DNA of 64,000 nt from Deltaproteobacteria bacterium (GTDB lineage: Bacteria > Myxococcota_A > Polyangia > Polyangiales > Houyiibacteriaceae). This document shows, piece by piece, positions 59,120-64,000 of the stretch. The first letter of the stretch is position 1, and the number at the start of each line of letters is the position of its first letter. The DNA is taken from assembly GCA_017644045.1 (NCBI GenBank), contig JAEPMI010000004.1, positions 578,014 to 642,013 on the forward strand. The letters are read 5' to 3'. The translations under genes and the position numbers were made by a program. The notes beneath the pieces were generated by a model. That model did not search any database. It worked only from the letters and a program-made list of their open reading frames with translations, and was not told the origin of the DNA.

Positions 59120-59937
59120 GCGACGTCGACGCGATCGTCGCCGAAGCTCTCGAAGGGCTGGACGACGAAGCCGCCGCTCGCCGGAACGCGCTCCGGACGC
59201 TCTTCGTCAAAGAGTGCCGGCGCTTCGGCAAGGTCTGGATGCAGACCGTGTTCAGCCCGCTGGTGACCACGAGCCTCTACTTCCTCGTCTTCGGCGTCGC
59301 CCTGGGCTCTCGCCTCCGCGAGATCGACGGCGTCCCCTACATCGACTTCGTGGTGCCCGGGCTCGTGATGCTCGCCATCATCTCGAACAGCTTCCTCAAC
59401 GCCTCGTCGAGCCTCTTCCAGTCGAAGATCAACGGCACCATCGTCGACCTCCTGGTGGCGCCCATCGGCGCGCGCGAGATGCTGATGGCCTACCTCGGCG
59501 CGTCGCTCCTCCGCGGCCTGATCGTCGGCTCGCTGGTCTACCTGGTCGCCGGGCTCTTCGGGGGCTTCGAGATGGCGCACCCCGGCTGGGTCGCCTTCTT
59601 CGCGTGTGGCGTCTCGCTCACCTTCGGGTGCCTCGGGCTGATCAGCGCGCTCTGGGCCGAGAAGTTCGACCACCTCTCGATCGTGCCGAACTTCGTGCTC
59701 ACCCCGCTCACCTTCCTCGGCGGCGTCTTCTACTCGGTGTCGATGCTCCCGGCGCCCTGGGACTTCGTCAGCCGACTCAATCCGATCCTCTACATGGTCA
59801 ACGGGCTCCGCTACGGCCTGCTCGGCGTGACCGACGTGCCGGTGCTCCACGCGGCGGCCTTCGTCGGCGGCCTCCTGACCATGCTGCTCTTGGTCGCCGG
59901 CTCCCTCCTCGGCCGCGGCTGGAAGCTCCGCAGCTGA
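59116..59937 (+). CDS. ABC-2 type permease
   Basis: The 273-residue membrane protein has six hydrophobic helices, starting with VFSPLVTTSLYFLVFGVAL and continuing with IDFVVPGLVMLAIISNSFLN, LRGLIVGSLVYLVAGLFGG, GWVAFFACGVSLTFGCLGLI, NFVLTPLTFLGGVFYSVSML and a final LLTMLLLVAGSLLGRGWKL. The pattern matches ABC-2 exporters such as NodJ/DrrB, including the motif LNPILYMVNGLRYG. It pairs with the preceding ATPase. The stop directly abuts the stop of the convergent DUF6351 gene (TGATCA). Confidence 0.9.
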   Translation: MSDVDAIVAEALEGLDDEAAARRNALRTLFVKECRRFGKVWMQTVFSPLVTTSLYFLVFGVALGSRLREIDGVPYIDFVVPGLVMLAIISNSFLNASSSLFQSKINGTIVDLLVAPIGAREMLMAYLGASLLRGLIVGSLVYLVAGLFGGFEMAHPGWVAFFACGVSLTFGCLGLISALWAEKFDHLSIVPNFVLTPLTFLGGVFYSVSMLPAPWDFVSRLNPILYMVNGLRYGLLGVTDVPVLHAAAFVGGLLTMLLLVAGSLLGRGWKLRS

Positions 59938-62037
59938 TCAGAAGCGCTGCCAGGGGCCTTCGTGAGGAACGCGGTTGGGCGGCTCGACGGCCCAATCGCA
60001 GACACCGTTCGGGAAGGTCGCTTCGAGCCGGGCGAGCTGCTCGGGCGTGAGCGCGACCGCGTAGTCCGCTTCGTCGACCGGCGTGAGCGCGCATTGGATC
60101 ACGTCGTTCGTGATGGGCGCACCCGCCTCGAGCCGCGGCGTCGACGCGTTCGGAAAGACGTCGTCGCAGGGTCCTTCACGCGGCGTCGCGTCGACGTAGC
60201 AGCGGTCGGTCAGGCCGGCGGGCTTGGTCTCCCGCGCGGCCGCGCCGCGATCCGTCGTCGCAGTCGCCGCGAGCTCGTCCAGCCAGCTGAACATGATCAC
60301 CAGCGCGTCCCCCAGCGCATCCGATCCACGCTCGCCCGGGTCCGGCGCCGCGACGAAGCGCACGTGGTTGTCGTGGTCGCCATTCGCGCGATCGAGACGC
60401 GCGCGCAGACTCGCCGTCCGCACGTTGTCGTGGAAGTCGCCCTGCAGGTCCGTGTACGTGCGCACGTCGAGGATCGGCAGGTCTCCGAGCCCCTGGCCGC
60501 CGTCGACGACCCGCCCCGTGGCGTAGGCGATGCGGACGGCCTCGTCGTCGCCCGGATCCCGCGCGACGACCGGCTCGCCGTTCGGTCCGAAGCTGCCAAT
60601 GGTCTCGTTCAGGTGCACGAACTGCTCGGCGCTGATCGCACCGCTCTCGAACGCCGCGAGCCCGTATTGGACCCCCTCGTTGCTCCAGGCGCGCCGCGCC
60701 AGCCCCATCCCGTCGCGACCGAACACGTTCACGTTGTGGTCGTGGATCGTACAGCGCGCGCCATCCGGGTTCGTCGGGCTCCACACCTGGTCCGCCGGCA
60801 ACCGCGGGTCGCACTGTTCGGTCGGGTCGAAGAGGCCGCCCACGATCGCCACCCATCCGTCGCAGGTATCGGGCGACGCGAAGCCAGTGACCGCGCGCCG
60901 CTCCTCTTCGTCGGCCCAGAGCGCAGCGTTCGCCTCGAAGTAGCGATCGAGGAGCGAGCAGTCCATCGCGTCGCCGAGAATCGACCAGTTGTCCGGATAG
61001 CTGGCCAGCGGCATCAGCCCATCGAGCAGGCCCGGGTAGTTGTCGGCGATCATGTGCTGCTGAATCGCCCCGCCGGAGCCGCCGAAGCCCATCGTCCAGG
61101 TCGGCACGCCGAAGGTCTCGATGAAGCGCTCCTTGGTCATCATCAGCGCCTCGGCCGAGAGCACGTCGTTGCAGTTCTGCCCGAGCACGTTGAGCGACGA
61201 GCTCATCATCGCGTAGCCGAGGCCCACCAGGTCGTTGAGACCGGTCCCATACATCGGGTCGCCCTGCGCGTATCCAGGGCCGCAGCCACCGCCGAACATC
61301 GCCACCAGCTTCCCGTTCCAGGTGGTCGGCCGGTCCCACGGGCTCGGATCGGTCGCGCCCGGTTCGTGCAAGGTCGCGTTCCAGTAGATGGCGCGGTCGA
61401 TGGTCCCCGCTTCCATTCGGATGACGAAGGGCACGCTCACCCCATCGGTCGTCGTGGTCATGGGCGTGCCGGCCGGTGGCGACTCGGGGTCGTCGACGAG
61501 CGCGAAGTCCCCGCCGGTGACCTTGGCGAAGTAGGCGACGATGGTCGGCGCCGAGCAGTCCTCGTCGATCGGCGCGCCCAGCGCGAACTCCGCGGTGCTG
61601 CACGCGAAGGGCTCCTCGTGCGGTCCGCTGAAAACGGGCCCGGTACGCGGATACGCGGTCAGTGTGAGCGACGAAGGCGGCCCGTCGAGCGCAGCCTCGA
61701 GCACGTGCTCGCCGGGGGTCAGTCCGTCCACGAGCGCGAGTCGCTGACTCGGCGTCAGCCCCGGTTGGGTCGGCACCTCCGAGCCATTTCGCGTGAGGAC
61801 GGCCCGTGCCGGGTCGCCCTCGGTCACCGTCACGAGGACCAATGCCTCTTCGCCGGTGACCATGTCGGGCCGGCTCGAGAGGACCTCGACGGTGACCACG
61901 CCAGGCATCGTGGCGTCTGCGACCGAAGCGTCGAAACGGTCGGTGTCTCCGTCGTCGTCGGAGCAACCCGAGGTGAGGATGGCGAAGCAGAGTAGGAGTC
62001 GCGACACGCCACAGCCTACCAGCCCGCACCGGGCCAT
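59938..62037 (-). CDS. DUF6351 family lipoprotein
   Basis: The 699-residue protein has a lipoprotein signal (VSRLLLCFAILTSGCSDDDG) and matches DUF6351 along its length: NGKLVAMFGGGCGPGYAQGD, GYAMMSSSLNVLGQNCNDVL, TWTMGFGGSGGAIQQHMIAD, NYPGLLDGLMPLASYPDN, and the C-terminal DRCYVDATPREGPCDDVFPN. The GFGGSGGAIQQ motif resembles a serine nucleophile elbow, and the family is thought to be hydrolase-like. ATG 62037 is chosen since it places the signal peptide at the start. It may be co-transcribed with the alpha/beta hydrolase upstream. Confidence 0.8.
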   Translation of the reverse strand: MARCGLVGCGVSRLLLCFAILTSGCSDDDGDTDRFDASVADATMPGVVTVEVLSSRPDMVTGEEALVLVTVTEGDPARAVLTRNGSEVPTQPGLTPSQRLALVDGLTPGEHVLEAALDGPPSSLTLTAYPRTGPVFSGPHEEPFACSTAEFALGAPIDEDCSAPTIVAYFAKVTGGDFALVDDPESPPAGTPMTTTTDGVSVPFVIRMEAGTIDRAIYWNATLHEPGATDPSPWDRPTTWNGKLVAMFGGGCGPGYAQGDPMYGTGLNDLVGLGYAMMSSSLNVLGQNCNDVLSAEALMMTKERFIETFGVPTWTMGFGGSGGAIQQHMIADNYPGLLDGLMPLASYPDNWSILGDAMDCSLLDRYFEANAALWADEEERRAVTGFASPDTCDGWVAIVGGLFDPTEQCDPRLPADQVWSPTNPDGARCTIHDHNVNVFGRDGMGLARRAWSNEGVQYGLAAFESGAISAEQFVHLNETIGSFGPNGEPVVARDPGDDEAVRIAYATGRVVDGGQGLGDLPILDVRTYTDLQGDFHDNVRTASLRARLDRANGDHDNHVRFVAAPDPGERGSDALGDALVIMFSWLDELAATATTDRGAAARETKPAGLTDRCYVDATPREGPCDDVFPNASTPRLEAGAPITNDVIQCALTPVDEADYAVALTPEQLARLEATFPNGVCDWAVEPPNRVPHEGPWQRF

Positions 62038-62063
62038 GAGTCGCGCGACGCGGCTGGGAAGGT

Positions 62064-62978
62064 TCACCCCTCCAGGAAGGGCAGCGCCGCATCCAGGAAC
62101 TCGCCCGGCGTGTCCACGTGCGCGAAGTGGCTGCTCTCGTCGAGCCAGACCATCTCGGCATCGGGCACGAGCCGCTCGAGCGCGTGCCCCATCTCGGGCG
62201 GGACCATCGGGTCCGTCCGCGCATAGATGAGCTGAAGCGGCACCGGGAAGCGCTCGGTTTGCTCCAGGTCCTGGACGAAGCGCCGGAGATCCGCCGGATC
62301 GAGCCCATCGCCGAGCCAGCTCGCGAACGCCGCCCGCCCGCTCTCGGTCTTCAGCGGCGCCGCGTAGATGCGCGCCTCCTCGCGACTCTTGAGCGTCTCG
62401 TCGCGGTAGTGGACGTTGCGGTGCACCCAGCGCTCGGGCGACAGGGACACCACACGACCGAGCACCGAGCGCGCCACGCCGGGCGTGAGCGCGAGGTGTA
62501 GCGCGCGCAGCCGCGGGATCGGCAGCACCGGCGAGTGCACGTTCACGAGCCGATTCATGGCGTCCGGGTCGTCCAGCGCGAGCCGCATCGCGACGTAGCC
62601 ACCCATGCTGTTGCCGACCACTCGCTCTCCGCGGGCGTCCGTCGCGTCGAGGAACCCGGCGAGCGCCTCCGCGAGTCGCGGTGCCGAATGCGGTCCGCGC
62701 AGCGCGCCGCTCTCTCCCGCGCCCGGCAGATCGGGCACCAGCACCCGGTAGCCGGCCTCGGCCAGCGGGGTCGCCACATAGCGGAAGCTGTAGGCCGAGG
62801 TCATCAGCCCGTGCACCAGCGTGAGCGCCGGTCCCTCGCCGATTTCGCGGTAGCGGATGCGCACGGTCTCGGCCCCGACCGGCACGTCGACGTCCTTCGC
62901 GGGCAAGGTCAGGTAATCGTGGGGCCGACGGGGCAGCTGCGGCAGCGACCGAAAGGGAACCGGCTCGAAAGGCTTCAC
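62064..62978 (-). CDS. Alpha/beta hydrolase
   Basis: The 304-residue protein has the alpha/beta-hydrolase fold: GPALTLVHGLMTSAYSFRYV (oxyanion strand), RVLVPDLPGAGESG, nucleophile GNSMGGYVAMRLAL, acid LIYARTDPMVPPEMG and His in DESSHFAHVDTPGEF. The start is a GTG (62978) that overlaps the DUF423 stop as GTGA. It would hydrolyse an ester or similar bond, though the substrate is unknown. Confidence 0.87.
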   Translation of the reverse strand: MKPFEPVPFRSLPQLPRRPHDYLTLPAKDVDVPVGAETVRIRYREIGEGPALTLVHGLMTSAYSFRYVATPLAEAGYRVLVPDLPGAGESGALRGPHSAPRLAEALAGFLDATDARGERVVGNSMGGYVAMRLALDDPDAMNRLVNVHSPVLPIPRLRALHLALTPGVARSVLGRVVSLSPERWVHRNVHYRDETLKSREEARIYAAPLKTESGRAAFASWLGDGLDPADLRRFVQDLEQTERFPVPLQLIYARTDPMVPPEMGHALERLVPDAEMVWLDESSHFAHVDTPGEFLDAALPFLEG

Positions 62979-63364
62979 GCGAGCCCCTTCCAGCCGGCGA
63001 TGGCGAGCAGCACCCAACCGACGATGAGCGCGAGCCCCCCGATCGGCGTGATCGCTCCGAGCCACCGCGGCCCGCCGAGCGCCATCGCGTAGAGCGAGCC
63101 GCTGAAGATCAGCGCGCCGCCCACGAACGCGTAGCCCGCCGCGTTCCCCACCCCCGAGCTCGTCTTCGACACCACGAAGGCCACCAGCCCGAGCGCGACC
63201 GCGTGCATCAGGTGGTACTGCGCCGCCGTCTCCCACCACCCGAGCCGCTTCACCCCGTCCTCGAGCCCTTCGAGCTTCCCCCGAAGCCCGTGCGCTCCAA
63301 AGGCCCCCATCCCCACGGCCAACGCACCGAGCACCCCACTCAACATCATGAACGTCCGCGCCAC
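62975..63364 (-). CDS. DUF423 membrane protein
   Basis: The 129-residue protein matches DUF423 (YgdD-like): MLSGVLGALAVGMGAFGAHG, LRGKLEGLEDGVKRLGWWET, AAQYHLMHAVALGLVAFVV and GALIFSGSLYAMALGGPRWL, GAITPIGGLALIVGWVLLAI. Four membrane helices are predicted. GTG 63364 gives the usual N-terminus (VARTFMML); ATG 63349 is an alternative. It overlaps the alpha/beta hydrolase start by four bases. Confidence 0.88.
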   Translation of the reverse strand: MARTFMMLSGVLGALAVGMGAFGAHGLRGKLEGLEDGVKRLGWWETAAQYHLMHAVALGLVAFVVSKTSSGVGNAAGYAFVGGALIFSGSLYAMALGGPRWLGAITPIGGLALIVGWVLLAIAGWKGLA

Positions 63365-63431
63365 GCCGGAACCCTGCCACGCCCCCGCGCATCGGTCATC
63401 CAACCTGCCCAGACAACACTCCATCTCAATC

Positions 63432-63470
63432 CCTTTGTGCACCTTCGTGCTCTTGGTGCCTTTGTGCGAG
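63432..63470. repeat. CACAAAG-type simple repeat (HKGTK coding potential)
   Basis: Read on the minus strand, repeats of the form CACAAAGGCACCAAGAGCAC and GAAGGTGCACAAAG occur here, with a coding potential of HKGTKSTKVHKG. Such sequences occur in intergenic regions of many bacteria. The surrounding gap (63365-63533) holds no gene. Confidence 0.45.
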
Positions 63471-63533
63471 ACCAAGAGCCCATCGGGAACAGCGAGCATT
63501 GCAAGACGCCAGAGCTTCTGGGATGACCGCCCC

Positions 63534-64000
63534 ATGCGAACGACGACCTGGCTCCTCCTCGCGCTGACCCTCGGCTGCCCGGCCCCGCCCGAGCCCGAGC
63601 CCGAGCCCGAACCGGCCGGTGGCGAGGAGCCCCGCAGCTGGGCGCAGATCCTCGGCGACCTGAACGAGCAGGCGCAGCGCAACGGCGTCACCGACACCCT
63701 CCACGGCACCGAAGTCGCGGACCCCTTCCGCCCGCTCGAGATCGACTCCGAGCTGACCCGCGCGTGGATCGCCGCGCAGACCGAGCGCACGGAAGAAGCG
63801 CTGCCGGTCGCCGACGCGATGCGCGAGCGCCTGCTCTCGTTCCTCTCGATCGGCTCGGTCGGCGGCGCCATGGTCGTCGGCGGCAAGAACGGTCGCCCGC
63901 TCCGCATCCTCTCCGAGCGCCGCGAGGGCGGCCGCGAGCAGCCGGTCCTCATCATGGAGGAGATCCCCGAGGACGCCGACGGCGAGCTCGCGCCGCGCAC
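63534..64000 (+). CDS. Lipoprotein, 3'-truncated by the window edge
   Basis: The open frame runs from ATG 63534 past the window end, so 155 residues are visible. It starts with a lipoprotein signal (MRTTTWLLLALTLGCPAPP), then a Glu-Pro repeat (PEPEPEPEPAG). A domain follows with SWAQILGDLNEQAQRNGVTD, FRPLEIDSELTRAWIAAQTE, and FLSIGSVGGAMVVGGKNGRP. No family is recognised. Its codon use is like that of its neighbours. Confidence 0.7.
   Translation, partial: MRTTTWLLLALTLGCPAPPEPEPEPEPAGGEEPRSWAQILGDLNEQAQRNGVTDTLHGTEVADPFRPLEIDSELTRAWIAAQTERTEEALPVADAMRERLLSFLSIGSVGGAMVVGGKNGRPLRILSERREGGREQPVLIMEEIPEDADGELAPR

Overview
The window is a chromosomal segment of a GC-rich bacterium, most likely a myxobacterium-type member of the Myxococcota (Polyangia, Sandaracinus-like). 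This is inferred from gene content, not from a marker gene. The indicators are three Hanks-type Ser/Thr kinases (two with the HRDVSP variant of the catalytic loop), many secreted lipoproteins with Asp/Gly-rich linkers, a MopE-like metal-binding repeat protein, a MYXO-CTERM-like sorting tail, ankyrin and TPR proteins, and a DUF1552 protein. Codon third positions are almost always G or C. No rRNA, tRNA, CRISPR array, integrase or prophage module was found.

Region 1-13.9 kb: the 3' part of a DUF1552 protein; a secreted alpha-dioxygenase-like haem peroxidase with a His/Gly-repeat insert; a RAYT-type HUH transposase flanked by long inverted repeats; a TPR-phytanoyl-CoA dioxygenase fusion; a SplB-like radical SAM protein; a three-gene operon (YbjN-like chaperone, two-helix membrane protein, clan CD caspase-like protein); and a TPR/winged-helix protein divergent from a Ser/Thr kinase.

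Region 14-23 kb: six co-directional genes (fatty acyl-CoA synthetase, alkyltransferase-like protein, ankyrin protein, Ser/Thr kinase, OPT transporter, PaaI-type thioesterase), followed by a divergent EF-Tu paralogue behind a leader hairpin.

Region 23-38.6 kb: a MopE-like lipoprotein, DUF4202, a cytochrome P450, a beta-propeller-like protein, a CoA-binding protein, a Cys-rich lipoprotein, a TesB thioesterase, a TetR regulator with a tandem operator ahead of an acyl-CoA dehydrogenase, an unrecognised protein, and a fused tandem radical SAM protein.

Region 38.6-52.3 kb: a lipase-like lipoprotein, an outer-membrane barrel with an Asp-rich repeat, a PhaR-type regulator followed by a secreted PHB-depolymerase-like esterase, a TPR protein divergent from a PEGA-type Ser/Thr kinase, a second acyl-CoA ligase, lipoproteins, an SDR epimerase and an aldehyde dehydrogenase.

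Region 52.3-64 kb: a second HUH-transposase element with its repeat array, a sterol-desaturase-family membrane hydroxylase with a TetR regulator and dyad operator, more lipoproteins, a methyltransferase, an ABC-2 exporter, a DUF6351 lipoprotein, an alpha/beta hydrolase, DUF423, and a truncated lipoprotein at the edge.

Two themes recur. One is lipid and acyl-CoA chemistry: two acyl-CoA ligases, two thioesterases, an acyl-CoA dehydrogenase, a P450, a membrane hydroxylase, a haem dioxygenase and PHB turnover. The other is signalling by Ser/Thr kinases and TPR or ankyrin proteins. The least explained loci are the caspase-like operon, the tandem radical SAM protein with its unknown neighbour, and the EF-Tu paralogue.
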